From contig NZ_KB894591.1 in the NCBI RefSeq assembly GCF_000374545.1, positions 58,116 to 122,115 of the forward strand: a stretch of 64,000 nucleotides of DNA, in the 5' to 3' direction. Under the pieces are notes generated by a model, which had not been told where the DNA came from, did not search any database, and worked only from the letters and a program-made list of their open reading frames with translations. Each line of letters begins with the position of its first letter. Position 1 is the first letter of the stretch. Both the position numbers and the translations under genes were made by a program. Source of the DNA: Anaeromusa acidaminophila DSM 3853 (GTDB taxonomy: Bacteria > Bacillota > Negativicutes > Anaeromusales > Anaeromusaceae). Positions 7,530 through 15,597 of the stretch are shown piece after piece.

Positions 7530-8582
7530 ATGAAAACCATGGAATGGAAAGACGGCTGCCTTTTGCTCTTGGATCAAACAGCGCTGCCGCTAGAAGAATG
7601 CCAGCGTTGTTGTGAAGATTATCAGGCAGTAGCTGACGCAATATGTAAATTGGAAGTGCGAGGCGCCCCGGCCATTGGAGCCGCCGCTGCCTACGGGCTA
7701 GTGCTTGGCGCTAAAAGTATTGAAAATGCTGCTGACTTTTCCACGCAATTGCAGCGCATTGCCAAAGATCTTAACGCCACAAGACCTACGGCTGTTAATT
7801 TAGCCTGGGCCATTAAGCGAATGTTGAAAGTAGCGCATGCCCATGAGCAGCAGCCAACTGCCGTCATTATTGCGGCACTGGAAGAAGAAGCAAATGCTAT
7901 TGCCCGTGAAGATGTTTTGATTAACCAGCGCATGTCTCAGTTTGGGGCTGCTTTATTCGATGCGTTCAATCCCATACCCGTGCTGACGCACTGCAACGCC
8001 GGTTCGCTGGCTACTGTCGAACAGGGTACCGCCTTAGGCGTGATTCGCGAAGCCTACCGTAAAGGAGGCATCTGCGGCGTATATGCTGACGAGACCAGAC
8101 CGCTTCTGCAAGGCGCCCGTCTAACGGCCTGGGAGCTTTCCAAGGATTCCATCCCTGTTACGCTGATTACGGATAATATGGCCGGTTATGTTATGAAATT
8201 AGGTCGTGTTAAGGCGGTTATTGTCGGAGCTGATCGCATTGCCGCCAATGGCGATGTGGCCAACAAAATCGGTACCTATAGTGTGGCGGTTTTGGCGAAA
8301 GAACATGGTTTGCCTTTTTACGTAGCCGCGCCGTTTTCGACATTTGATGTTTCTCTGGCTACCGGAGAGGGTATTCCCATTGAAGAACGTCATGAAAGCG
8401 AAGTTACGCATTTTTCAGGGAAAGCGACCGCTCCTCAGGGCATTGCAGTCTTCAACCCGGCTTTTGACGTAACGCCGCATGAATATGTATCTGCCATTAT
8501 CACCGAGTACGGCGTTCTGCGAGCGCCCTATGACAAAGCCATTGCCGCCATGCGCCAACAAGCGGCGCAGTCTGCGCAATAA
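7530..8582 (+). CDS. mtnA: S-methyl-5-thioribose-1-phosphate isomerase
   Basis: Isomerises methylthioribose-1-phosphate to methylthioribulose-1-phosphate, acting on the MtnP product. Family marks: KLEVRGAPAIGAAAAYG, LTHCNAGSLATVEQGTALG (catalytic Cys), GVYADETRPLLQGARLTAWE and VGADRIAANGDVANKIGTY (catalytic Asp). ATG 7530 (350 residues) is used because AAAGGGGAG sits at 7513-7521; a TTG at 7506 overlaps mtnP but has no site. It belongs to the eIF2B-alpha-like fold; a translation-factor or ribose-1,5-bisphosphate isomerase role is less likely next to mtnP. Confidence 0.93.
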   Translation: MKTMEWKDGCLLLLDQTALPLEECQRCCEDYQAVADAICKLEVRGAPAIGAAAAYGLVLGAKSIENAADFSTQLQRIAKDLNATRPTAVNLAWAIKRMLKVAHAHEQQPTAVIIAALEEEANAIAREDVLINQRMSQFGAALFDAFNPIPVLTHCNAGSLATVEQGTALGVIREAYRKGGICGVYADETRPLLQGARLTAWELSKDSIPVTLITDNMAGYVMKLGRVKAVIVGADRIAANGDVANKIGTYSVAVLAKEHGLPFYVAAPFSTFDVSLATGEGIPIEERHESEVTHFSGKATAPQGIAVFNPAFDVTPHEYVSAIITEYGVLRAPYDKAIAAMRQQAAQSAQ

Positions 8583-8609
8583 TAAGTACAGATAAAAAAG
8601 GAGAATGAC

Positions 8610-9857
8610 ATGATGACAACTTCTATGATTCGCGACAGCAAATTAGCTCCCGGAGGCCATGATAAAATCAATTGGGTAAAAAACTTCATGCCTGTACTCA
8701 GCCTTTTGGATAAAGATTTGAGTAAAGAACAGCCGCTCAAAGGCAAACGAATTGTTATCACCATGCACTTGGAAGCGAAAACCGCTTACTTGGCTTTGGT
8801 TCTTAAAAATGCTGGCGCCGAAGTCGCCATTACTGGCAGCAATCCTCTTTCTACGCAAGATGACGTGGCAGCGGCTCTGAGCGAGCAAGGCGTATCTGTC
8901 TTTGCTTGGCACGGCTGCACCGATGCAGAATACGAAACTTTCCTACACCGCGCGCTAGACACAAAACCGGATATTATCGTTGACGACGGCGGCGACCTGG
9001 TTTCTTTGCTGCACGGCGAGCGCAGCGATTTAGCCGCTAATATCCTCGGCGGCGCCGAAGAGACCACGACCGGAGTACATCGTCTCCGCGCATTGGCGGA
9101 AGAGGGAAGACTGAAATTCCCGATGGTTGCCGCTAACGATGCTTATTGCAAATATCTTTTTGATAATCGTTACGGAACCGGTCAATCCACTTGGGACGGC
9201 ATCATGCGTACCACCAACCTTACAGTGACTGGCAAGACCGTTGTTGTCGCCGGTTATGGCTGGTGCGGCAAAGGCGTTTCCATGCGCGCCAAAGGTCTGG
9301 GCGCTAATGTCATCGTTACGGAAATTGACCCTATTAAAGCGATTGAAGCCGTATTTGACGGATTCCAAGTTATGCCTATGGAAGAAGCAGCCAAACAAGG
9401 AGATATTTTTGTAACCGTTACCGGCTGCAAGGATGTGATTCGCAAGGAGCACATTGAAGTTATGAAAACCGGCGCCATTTTGTCTAATGCCGGCCATTTT
9501 GATGTAGAAATTAACAAAGGCGACCTGGATACTTTAGCCGTACAAAAGAGAACCGCTCGCCACAATATTGAAGAATATTTGATGGCTGACGGCCGCCGTA
9601 TTTATCTGTTGGCAGAAGGCCGTCTAGTAAACTTGGCCTCCGGTGACGGCCACCCAGCGGAAATTATGGATTTGTCTTTTGCCGTGCAGGCTATGGCAGT
9701 TTTGCATATTCTCAATCATCATCAAGAAATGGACAATACCGTTCATACTGTTTCCGACGATTTGAACAAGGAAATTGCCAGCTATAAGCTCAAAGCTATG
9801 GGCTTTGGCATTGACGCTCTTTCTGCGGAACAGGAAGCCTACTTGAAACAGGCTTAA
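8610..9857 (+). CDS. ahcY: Adenosylhomocysteinase
   Basis: NAD-dependent hydrolysis of S-adenosylhomocysteine to adenosine and homocysteine, clearing the by-product of methyltransferases. MHLEAKTAYLALVLKNAGAE and TGSNPLSTQDDVAAAL form the substrate part; VAGYGWCGKGVSMRAKGLGA is the NAD-binding Rossmann loop; GHFDVEI and LASGDGHPAEIMDLSFA are C-terminal signatures. At 415 residues it is the shorter form without the insertion of eukaryotic enzymes. ATG 8610 (or 8613) follows AAAAAAGGAG. Its place between mtnA and the aldolase puts SAH and MTA disposal in one transcript. Confidence 0.95.
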   Translation: MMTTSMIRDSKLAPGGHDKINWVKNFMPVLSLLDKDLSKEQPLKGKRIVITMHLEAKTAYLALVLKNAGAEVAITGSNPLSTQDDVAAALSEQGVSVFAWHGCTDAEYETFLHRALDTKPDIIVDDGGDLVSLLHGERSDLAANILGGAEETTTGVHRLRALAEEGRLKFPMVAANDAYCKYLFDNRYGTGQSTWDGIMRTTNLTVTGKTVVVAGYGWCGKGVSMRAKGLGANVIVTEIDPIKAIEAVFDGFQVMPMEEAAKQGDIFVTVTGCKDVIRKEHIEVMKTGAILSNAGHFDVEINKGDLDTLAVQKRTARHNIEEYLMADGRRIYLLAEGRLVNLASGDGHPAEIMDLSFAVQAMAVLHILNHHQEMDNTVHTVSDDLNKEIASYKLKAMGFGIDALSAEQEAYLKQA

Positions 9858-9875
9858 AACAGAGGAGGCTCTACG

Positions 9876-10544
9876 ATGTTTGAAGCTTCTTGCCAACAGC
9901 TTGTATTAGCCGGTCAAACGCTTTTAGGTAAAGGCTTGGTTGCAGGCACCTGGGGCAATCTCAGCCTGCGTGTTGCTAAAGATCAAGTGGCGATTACGCC
10001 TTCCGGCCGAGATTATGAGTCCTTAAAAAGCGAAGATATTGTCATCGTCGATTTAAGTGGAAAGACAGTTTATCAGGCATCTGGACGCAGCGCTTCTTCG
10101 GAGACGCCGCTTCATTTAGCGATCTATCAAGCACGGCGGGATATTATGGCTATTGTTCATACGCACAGCGTTCACGCCAGCGCCTGCGCCGTAGCCCATA
10201 AGCCCATTCCTCCGGTGATCGAAGACATCGTGCAATTAGCGGGCGGCGAAATTCCTTTAGCGCCTTATGCTTTGCCGGGAACTCAAGAGTTGGCCGCGCA
10301 CGCTGCCGCCACTCTTGGCTCTAAGCAAGCCGTACTTTTGGCTAATCATGGAGCCGTATGCTGCGGCACTACTTTGGCGGAAGCCATGACAGCAGCAGAA
10401 TTAGTGGAAAAAGCGGCACAAATTTATCTTTACGCCAATCTTTTAGGAGGAGCCAAGGCGTTAAACGACGAAGATGTAACCATTATGCACGAATTTTACG
10501 TCTCGCATTATCGCAAGCGGAGAGGGGACACACCAAATGACTGA
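9876..10544 (+). CDS. Class II aldolase, candidate 5-deoxy/5-methylthioribulose-1-phosphate aldolase
   Basis: Member of the AraD/FucA class II aldolase family with a divalent metal bound by histidines: VHTHSVHASACAV carries the paired HxH and ANHGAVCCGTTLAEA the conserved Gly/His region; GTWGNLSLRV and TPSGRDYESL near the start bind the phosphate. Length is 222. The nearest alternatives are L-fuculose-phosphate aldolase and the dehydratase MtnB, which is in the same fold. The position after mtnP-mtnA, with no mtnC/W/X/D in sight, favours an aldolase that splits methylthioribulose-1-phosphate (or 5-deoxyribulose-1-phosphate) to dihydroxyacetone phosphate plus an aldehyde (the DHAP shunt). That specificity is inference. 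Confidence 0.72.
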   Translation: MFEASCQQLVLAGQTLLGKGLVAGTWGNLSLRVAKDQVAITPSGRDYESLKSEDIVIVDLSGKTVYQASGRSASSETPLHLAIYQARRDIMAIVHTHSVHASACAVAHKPIPPVIEDIVQLAGGEIPLAPYALPGTQELAAHAAATLGSKQAVLLANHGAVCCGTTLAEAMTAAELVEKAAQIYLYANLLGGAKALNDEDVTIMHEFYVSHYRKRRGDTPND

Positions 10545-11826
10545 ACGCATTTTGATTCGCAATATCGAATATTGGGGCCCGGACGGAGCAGTAGCTACCG
10601 GGGATATTGCCATTGCAGAAGGTAAATTTGCTTATGTAGGCATTGTGCCTGAAGCATGGTCAGCGGATCGTATTATTGAAGGAAAAGATCTTCTGGCTAT
10701 GCCTGGCTTTATCAATACGCATACTCATGCGGCGATGAGCTTATTTCGCAGCTATGCGGATGATATGCAGCTTATGGACTGGCTGCAGGAAAAAATTTGG
10801 CCCGCAGAAGCCCGTTTAGAAGCGGATGACGTCTACTGGGGGACGCAGCTGGCGATTGCGGAAATGCTGCGCACCGGCACAACCACCTTTGCAGACATGT
10901 ACTTTTTTATGCCTGATGCGGCTCGCGCTGTCGCCGAAAGCGGTATTCGCGCCAGTTTGGCCCGCGGCATGGCCGGCGTAGCGCCGAATGCGGAAACTGC
11001 CTTGACTGAAAGCGCTTCCTTCTTCCGAGAATTTCACGGCGCTGCTGACGGCCGAATTACCGTCATGCTCGGACCGCATGCGCCCTATACCTGTCCGCCT
11101 GCCTATTTAGAACGCGTTGTCTCCATGGCCCATTGCCTAAACGCCAATATTCACATTCATCTGGCGGAAACAATAGGCGAAGTAGAAGACTGTAAAAGAG
11201 ACCATGGCGCTACGCCCATGGCCTTGATGGAGCGCCTGGGTCTTTTGGAATGCGGCACTTTAGCGGCTCACTGCGTACACCTTTCGCCGGAAGATATCGA
11301 GCTGATGGCGCGACGTATGGTTCGTGTAGCCCATAACCCGGGCAGTAACCTGAAGCTTGCCAGCGGCATTGCACCAGTGCCGGCTATGTTAAAAGCCGGT
11401 TTGTGCGTGTCTCTTGGCACCGACGGAGCCGCCAGTAATAATAATTTGGATATGCTCGAAGAAGTTCGATTAGCAGCCACACTGCACAAAGCGAATACCG
11501 GCGATCCTTTGGCTGTTTCCGCCAGCGAAGCCCTGCAAATGGCAACTAGCGCAGGCGCAGTCGCCTTGGGCTTGGAACAGCAAATTGGTCAAATCGTCCC
11601 CGGAAAAAAAGCCGACCTGACTCTTTGGAATATGACAGGCTTGCATTGGCAGCCTCGGTATGATCGCATTTCTCTTTTGGCCTATGCCGCTAATGCTCTT
11701 GATGTGCACTCGGTCTTGGTTGATGGCAAAGTGTTGCTGGACAACGGCGAGTTCACAACGATTGATATTGAGCGACTGCGTCATGAAGTTGGTGTACGTA
11801 GCCAGCGTCTTACTGCTCGCGACTAA
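10537..11826 (+). CDS. mtaD: 5-methylthioadenosine/S-adenosylhomocysteine deaminase
   Basis: Zinc-dependent amidohydrolase that deaminates MTA and SAH (often also adenosine or 5'-deoxyadenosine) to the inosine forms. Metal ligands show in GFINTHTHAAMSLFR, ANIHIHLAET, LAAHCVHLS and SLGTDGAASNNNLDM. PGKKADLTLW near the C-terminus is the usual composite domain of cytosine-deaminase-like enzymes. ATG 10537 overlaps the aldolase stop by 8 bases, with GAGAGGGG upstream. Normal length (429). It offers a second route for the same substrates as MtnP and AhcY. Confidence 0.92.
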   Translation: MTERILIRNIEYWGPDGAVATGDIAIAEGKFAYVGIVPEAWSADRIIEGKDLLAMPGFINTHTHAAMSLFRSYADDMQLMDWLQEKIWPAEARLEADDVYWGTQLAIAEMLRTGTTTFADMYFFMPDAARAVAESGIRASLARGMAGVAPNAETALTESASFFREFHGAADGRITVMLGPHAPYTCPPAYLERVVSMAHCLNANIHIHLAETIGEVEDCKRDHGATPMALMERLGLLECGTLAAHCVHLSPEDIELMARRMVRVAHNPGSNLKLASGIAPVPAMLKAGLCVSLGTDGAASNNNLDMLEEVRLAATLHKANTGDPLAVSASEALQMATSAGAVALGLEQQIGQIVPGKKADLTLWNMTGLHWQPRYDRISLLAYAANALDVHSVLVDGKVLLDNGEFTTIDIERLRHEVGVRSQRLTARD

Positions 11827-11846
11827 GGAACCGAGGAGGAATTCAT

Positions 11847-13022
11847 TTGTTTCATCCAGCTTGTTCTGAACGATTGAACGGACTTTCATCCGCTGTTTTT
11901 TCGGAAATTGACGCTTTACGCCGTGCGGAAGAAGCCAAGGGCCGCGACATCATTACCTTGAGTATTGGCAGTCCCGATTTAGCTCCGGCGCCGCATATTG
12001 TTGATGCTTTATGCAACGCTGCAAGAGAAGGACACCAATATCGTTACGCCTTGTCACGCGGTAAAAGCGAATTACTGGAAGCTATGGCGCAGTGGTATCA
12101 AGATAAGTTTGGCGTTACGCTTTGCCCGGAAACAGAAGTACATACGCTGATGGGATCTCAGGACGGTCTGGCTCATATCGCGCTGTGTCTGCTTAATCCT
12201 GGCGATGTAGTACTGGTTCCTGATCCTGGATATCCAATTTTCAGCGCAGGACCTTTAGTGGCCGGCGCCGAATTATATCATATGCCCTTGCGCAAAGAAA
12301 ATGAGTTTTTGCCTGATCTGGAAGCCATTCCGGCAGACATTTGCAAACGTGCCAAATTGATGATTCTTAACTATCCTAATAATCCTTTAGCAGCGGTGGC
12401 AAATGAAGACTTTTTTGGCAAAGTAGTAGATTTTGCCCAGAAAAATGAAATTGTTGTTTGTCATGATTTTGCTTATAGCGAGTTGGTCTTTGACGGTTAT
12501 CGTCCGCCAAGCTTCCTGGCAACGCCAGGAGCTACGGAAGTGGGCATTGAATTCCACTCTCTTTCCAAAACATACAATATGGCCGGCTGCCGTGTAGGCT
12601 TTGCTTTGGGCAATGCTGAAGTTATTTCCTATTTAGGACGTTTGAAATCAAACTTTGACTATGGTATTTTTCTTCCTGTTCAGGAAGCCGCTATCGCCGC
12701 GCTGCGCGGACCGCAGCAAGCCGTACTGGACACGGCAGCCAGCTACCAACGTCGCCGGGATATTTTGATTGACGGCTTAGCCGCTGGCGGTTGGCAAATT
12801 CCCAAGCCGAAAGGCACCATGTTCGTATGGGCGCCGGTGCCGACAGGAAAAACCTCCATGGAATTTACATTATCCTGGCTGCGTGAAGCCGGGGTGGCCG
12901 TAGTTCCTGGAAGCGCTTTTGGACCGCAGGGAGAAGGGTATGTGCGCATCGCCTTGGTAGAAGAAGAAGCAAGTTTACAAAAAGCAGTTGATCGTACCGT
13001 GCAATGGTTGAAAAAAGGCTGA
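11847..13022 (+). CDS. PLP-dependent class I/II aminotransferase
   Basis: Fold type I aminotransferase (391 residues). ITLSIGSPDLAP, YRYALSRGKSELLEAMAQWY, MGSQDGLAHIALCLLNPGD, MILNYPNNPLAAVA and FHSLSKTYNMAGCRVGFALG (Schiff-base lysine in SKT) are visible, and the C-terminal GYVRIALVE carries the carboxylate-binding Arg. The TTG start at 11847 is supported by AGGAGGA at 11834-11840. It is the last gene of the mtn/ahcY/mtaD run. Possible roles are re-amination of ketomethylthiobutyrate to methionine (MtnE-like), LL-diaminopimelate or aromatic/branched amino acid transamination; sequence alone does not decide. Confidence 0.85.
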   Translation: MFHPACSERLNGLSSAVFSEIDALRRAEEAKGRDIITLSIGSPDLAPAPHIVDALCNAAREGHQYRYALSRGKSELLEAMAQWYQDKFGVTLCPETEVHTLMGSQDGLAHIALCLLNPGDVVLVPDPGYPIFSAGPLVAGAELYHMPLRKENEFLPDLEAIPADICKRAKLMILNYPNNPLAAVANEDFFGKVVDFAQKNEIVVCHDFAYSELVFDGYRPPSFLATPGATEVGIEFHSLSKTYNMAGCRVGFALGNAEVISYLGRLKSNFDYGIFLPVQEAAIAALRGPQQAVLDTAASYQRRRDILIDGLAAGGWQIPKPKGTMFVWAPVPTGKTSMEFTLSWLREAGVAVVPGSAFGPQGEGYVRIALVEEEASLQKAVDRTVQWLKKG

Positions 13023-13061
13023 TTTTCAGCGATATCTTAATTGGCAAAGGAGGACTTGTCA

Positions 13062-13409
13062 ATGAAAGCATTGAATTTTTATTCATCTAATTACCATGTA
13101 CAGTTAGTCTGCCGTCGCAAATCCTGTACCATTCGTTTCGGTGATAAGCGCAGCAAATATCAAGAGGGTGATATTTGCTGGGTAACAGTGGGCAAGCGGT
13201 TTCATCAGCGCAAAAAAATATATGCAGCCGTTATTGACCGTGTGTTGGTTAAACCTATCGGCCAATTAACTCGCGAAGACCTGCAAGGAGAAAATCCTGA
13301 TATTGCCAGCGTCGAAGAGCTGACCCGTTTCCTAGAAGGAGTCTACGAACGGAGCATTTCTCCGGATGACACTGTAACAGTTGTTTATTTTTCAGAAATC
13401 ATTGAGTAA
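13062..13409 (+). CDS. Small ASCH-domain-like protein
   Basis: A 115-residue protein of unknown function. The central part (RRKSCTIRFGDKRSKYQEGD, then ICWVTVG) looks like the beta-barrel ASCH fold, where a conserved TIR-GDK pattern and a following K-x-Q-x-G-D-x-V/I-W-V strand face an RNA/nucleotide-binding cleft. The family is thought to bind RNA or modify nucleotides; that is only a family-level guess. ATG 13062 follows AAAGGAGG (13047-13054); a TTG at 13041 is upstream of that site. It is 39 bases from the aminotransferase and is followed directly by a terminator, so it ends the transcription unit. Confidence 0.68.
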   Translation: MKALNFYSSNYHVQLVCRRKSCTIRFGDKRSKYQEGDICWVTVGKRFHQRKKIYAAVIDRVLVKPIGQLTREDLQGENPDIASVEELTRFLEGVYERSISPDDTVTVVYFSEIIE

Positions 13410-13422
13410 CATTTCATGATAT

Positions 13423-13461
13423 AATAAACCGAAGCTGTCGTATTGACAATTTCGGTTTATT
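13423..13461 (+). terminator. Terminator after the ASCH-like gene
   Basis: AATAAACCGAA (13423-13433) pairs with TTCGGTTTATT (13451-13461); the loop contains an inner TGTC/GACA stem. T-rich sequence follows. Confidence 0.85.
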
Positions 13462-13470
13462 TTTATATTT

Positions 13471-13503
13471 AAGGAAACCTATGCGGTTATAGCATGGTTC
13501 CTT
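13471..13503. repeat. Imperfect hairpin in the pduL leader
   Basis: AAGGAAACCTATGC and GCATGGTTCCTT form a 12-pair stem with two single-base bulges around a seven-base loop, followed by AAAAAAT. It lies 40 bases before pduL. Not a plus-strand terminator (no T run). May be an mRNA leader structure. Confidence 0.5.
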
Positions 13504-13542
13504 AAAAAATGACGCTAAAACAAAACAGGGAGAGTGTTGTTC

Positions 13543-14124
13543 ATGTCCAACAAGAAAGTAACTGTAGGTATTTCTGCCCGCCATGTCCATGTAACTCAGG
13601 AGCATCTGGACATTCTCTATGGAGCTGGCTATGAGCTGACCAATAAAAAAGATTTGGCACAGCCTGGACAGTTTGCTTCCAATGAGACCATTGATGTAGT
13701 TACCGAAAAATCGGCATTTAAAAATGTACGTATTTTGGGACCAATCCGCAGCAAGAGCCAAGTAGAAGTTTCCATGAGCGATGCCATGAAACTCGGTTTG
13801 AAAAATATTCCCGTCCGTGATTCCGGCGATTTGGCCGGCACTCCTGGCGCCAAACTGGTAGGTCCAAAAGGAGAAGTTGAGTTGACAGAAGGCGTTATCG
13901 TAGCTGGCCGTCATATTCATATGAACCCTGCTGAAGCCGCTGAGTTCGGCGTTAAAGATAAAGATCTCGTTAAAGTCCGCTGTGGCGGCGAACGTGGTTT
14001 GGTTTTTGAAAATGTGTTGATCCGCGTTAATAAAGACTATGCATTGGAAATGCATGTCGATACTGATGAGGGAAATGCCGCCTTGTGCAAAAACGGCGAT
14101 CAATTGGAAGTTATTGTCGGCTAA
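13543..14124 (+). CDS. pduL: Phosphate propanoyltransferase (PduL-type phosphotransacylase)
   Basis: Interconverts acyl-CoA and acyl-phosphate (propionyl or acetyl), feeding an acyl kinase for ATP. The two PduL zinc motifs are present: VGISARHVHVTQEHLDILYG near the start and VAGRHIHMNPAEAAEFGVKD in the second half, plus GPIRSKSQVEVSMSDA. At 193 residues it is a cytosolic-length form without an obvious N-terminal microcompartment-targeting helix. ATG 13543 follows CAGGGAGAG; the GTG at 13534 lies within that site. It stands alone between two terminators, directly before the 2-oxoacid oxidoreductase operon, whose acyl-CoA product it could use. Confidence 0.92.
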   Translation: MSNKKVTVGISARHVHVTQEHLDILYGAGYELTNKKDLAQPGQFASNETIDVVTEKSAFKNVRILGPIRSKSQVEVSMSDAMKLGLKNIPVRDSGDLAGTPGAKLVGPKGEVELTEGVIVAGRHIHMNPAEAAEFGVKDKDLVKVRCGGERGLVFENVLIRVNKDYALEMHVDTDEGNAALCKNGDQLEVIVG

Positions 14125-14174
14125 TATAGGCTTACTCATTTTTTTGAAACTATAAATGTTAGTGACCAGTATAC

Positions 14175-14204
14175 AAAATACCCGCAAGTTTTGCGGGTAT
14201 TTTT
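14175..14204 (+). terminator. Terminator after pduL
   Basis: AAAATACCCGCAA (14175-14187) and TTGCGGGTATTTT (14191-14203) form a perfect 13-pair stem with a three-base loop and a T tail. Confidence 0.93.
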
Positions 14205-14214
14205 ATGTACAAAA

Positions 14215-14241
14215 GCAGGAATTTTTATGTTAGTTCCGAAT
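14215..14241 (+). promoter_or_regulatory. Candidate SigH-type promoter of the ferredoxin/oxidoreductase operon
   Basis: GCAGGAATT at 14215-14223 and TCCGAAT at 14235-14241 with an 11-base spacer match the shape of sigma-H promoters (AGGAwww-N11-nnnGAAT). It follows the pduL terminator and precedes the ferredoxin gene by about 65 bases. No convincing sigma-A promoter is visible in the gap. Confidence 0.42.
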
Positions 14242-14306
14242 AAAGTGAATATACCGAGTTAGTGGTTTACAACATTACAGGCAAAGAGAGGAAAGGGGTT
14301 ATTTTC

Positions 14307-14510
14307 ATGGCAAAACCGGTCATCAACGAAGAGCGATGCAAAGGTTGCGGCTTATGCACCGTCGCTTGCCCGAAAAAAATTCTGACATTTGCAGATCATT
14401 TTAACAGCAAAGGCTATCGTCCTGCTTTCTGTACGGACGAATCGCAGTGCATTGGCTGTGCGCTGTGCGGTAAAACTTGCCCAGACGTTGCTATTGAAGT
14501 CTATAAATAA
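14307..14510 (+). CDS. korD: 2-oxoacid:ferredoxin oxidoreductase delta subunit (2x[4Fe-4S] ferredoxin)
   Basis: Small electron-carrying subunit with two CxxCxxCxxxC clusters: CKGCGLCTVACP and CIGCALCGKTCP. It relays electrons from the thiamine-dependent catalytic subunits to free ferredoxin. ATG 14307 (67 residues) follows GGAAAGGGG; the upstream extension to 14262 lacks a site. It starts the four-gene operon D-A-B-G. Confidence 0.9.
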   Translation: MAKPVINEERCKGCGLCTVACPKKILTFADHFNSKGYRPAFCTDESQCIGCALCGKTCPDVAIEVYK

Positions 14511-14525
14511 AGGGGAGGAAGTACT

Positions 14526-15593
14526 GTGGCTGAAAAAATTCTCATGAAAGGCAATGAGGCGATTGGTGAAGCCGCTATTGTTGCCGGGTGCCGTCATTAT
14601 TTTGGCTATCCCATTACCCCTCAAACCGAGCTTACCGAATATATGGCCAAACGCATGCCAAAAATCGACGGGGTATTTTTACAGGCGGAAAGTGAAATTG
14701 CCGCAATTAATATGGTCTATGGCGCAGCCGGTACCGGTGCTCGCACCATGACTTCGTCATCAAGCCCTGGAATTAGCTTGAAACAAGAAGGAATTTCTTA
14801 TATTGCAGGGGCTGAACTGCCCTGTGTTATTGTCAATATTGCTCGCGGCGGCCCGGGATTGGGCAGCATTCAGCCGGCGCAGTCCGACTACTTTCAAGCT
14901 ACTAAAGGCGGTGGACACGGCGACTATCGTCTGATCGTTTTAGCGCCAAACTCGGTGCAGGAAATGGTAGACTACACCATTCTTTCCTTTGATTTGGCTG
15001 ATCAATATCGTACACCGGTTATGCTTTTGGGCGACGGCGCGTTAGGACAAATGATGGAGCCTGCTGAATTTAAAGCAAGCACTCTTACTCCTCCGGCCAA
15101 GCCTTGGGCTGCTTCGGGCTTAAAAGGACGTAAAAAACCGAACATCATTAACTCGCTATATTTGCAGCCGGATGCAATGGAGCAACACAACCTACATTTA
15201 CAGGAAAAATTTGCTAAAATATCTGCTGCTGAAGTTCGCTATGAGGAACTTTACACAGATGATGCCGAATTGGTTATTGTAGCCTATGGCATTAGCTCTC
15301 GTATTGCCCGTACGGCGATGGAAAAAGCGCATAAAGAAGGATTGAAAGTCGGTATGCTTCGTCCGATTACTTTGTGGCCTTTCCCAACCGCGCCGCTTGA
15401 AGCTTTAGCGCAAAAGGCTTCCGCTTTCTTGACAGTAGAGCTCAGCGCCGGCCAAATGGTCGAAGACGTGAAGCTGGCTGTAGGCAAAGACAAGCCTGTT
15501 CATTTCTATGGGCGCATGGGAGGCGTAATGCCTAGCCCTAATGAAATTTACGAAAAAATTGTTGCTATTATGAGCGGCAAAGGAGGTAAATGA
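14526..15593 (+). CDS. korA: 2-oxoacid:ferredoxin oxidoreductase alpha subunit (Kor/Vor type)
   Basis: The pyrimidine-domain half of the enzyme that oxidatively decarboxylates a 2-oxoacid to acyl-CoA and reduced ferredoxin. [55 protein letters not shown] and [20 protein letters not shown] are family signatures. At 355 residues it is the short form lacking the fused gamma domain, consistent with the separate korG. GTG 14526 follows GGGGAGG. Annotated relatives are called KorA or VorB; 2-oxoglutarate, 2-oxoisovalerate and other branched oxoacids are all possible substrates. Confidence 0.92.
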   Translation: MAEKILMKGNEAIGEAAIVAGCRHYFGYPITPQTELTEYMAKRMPKIDGVFLQAESEIAAINMVYGAAGTGARTMTSSSSPGISLKQEGISYIAGAELPCVIVNIARGGPGLGSIQPAQSDYFQATKGGGHGDYRLIVLAPNSVQEMVDYTILSFDLADQYRTPVMLLGDGALGQMMEPAEFKASTLTPPAKPWAASGLKGRKKPNIINSLYLQPDAMEQHNLHLQEKFAKISAAEVRYEELYTDDAELVIVAYGISSRIARTAMEKAHKEGLKVGMLRPITLWPFPTAPLEALAQKASAFLTVELSAGQMVEDVKLAVGKDKPVHFYGRMGGVMPSPNEIYEKIVAIMSGKGGK

Positions 15594-15597
15594 TCTC

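Noticed and set aside
13471..13503. T-box leader for pduL
   Set aside because: The sequence CGGTTATAGCATGGTTCC lacks the T-box consensus and specifier structure.
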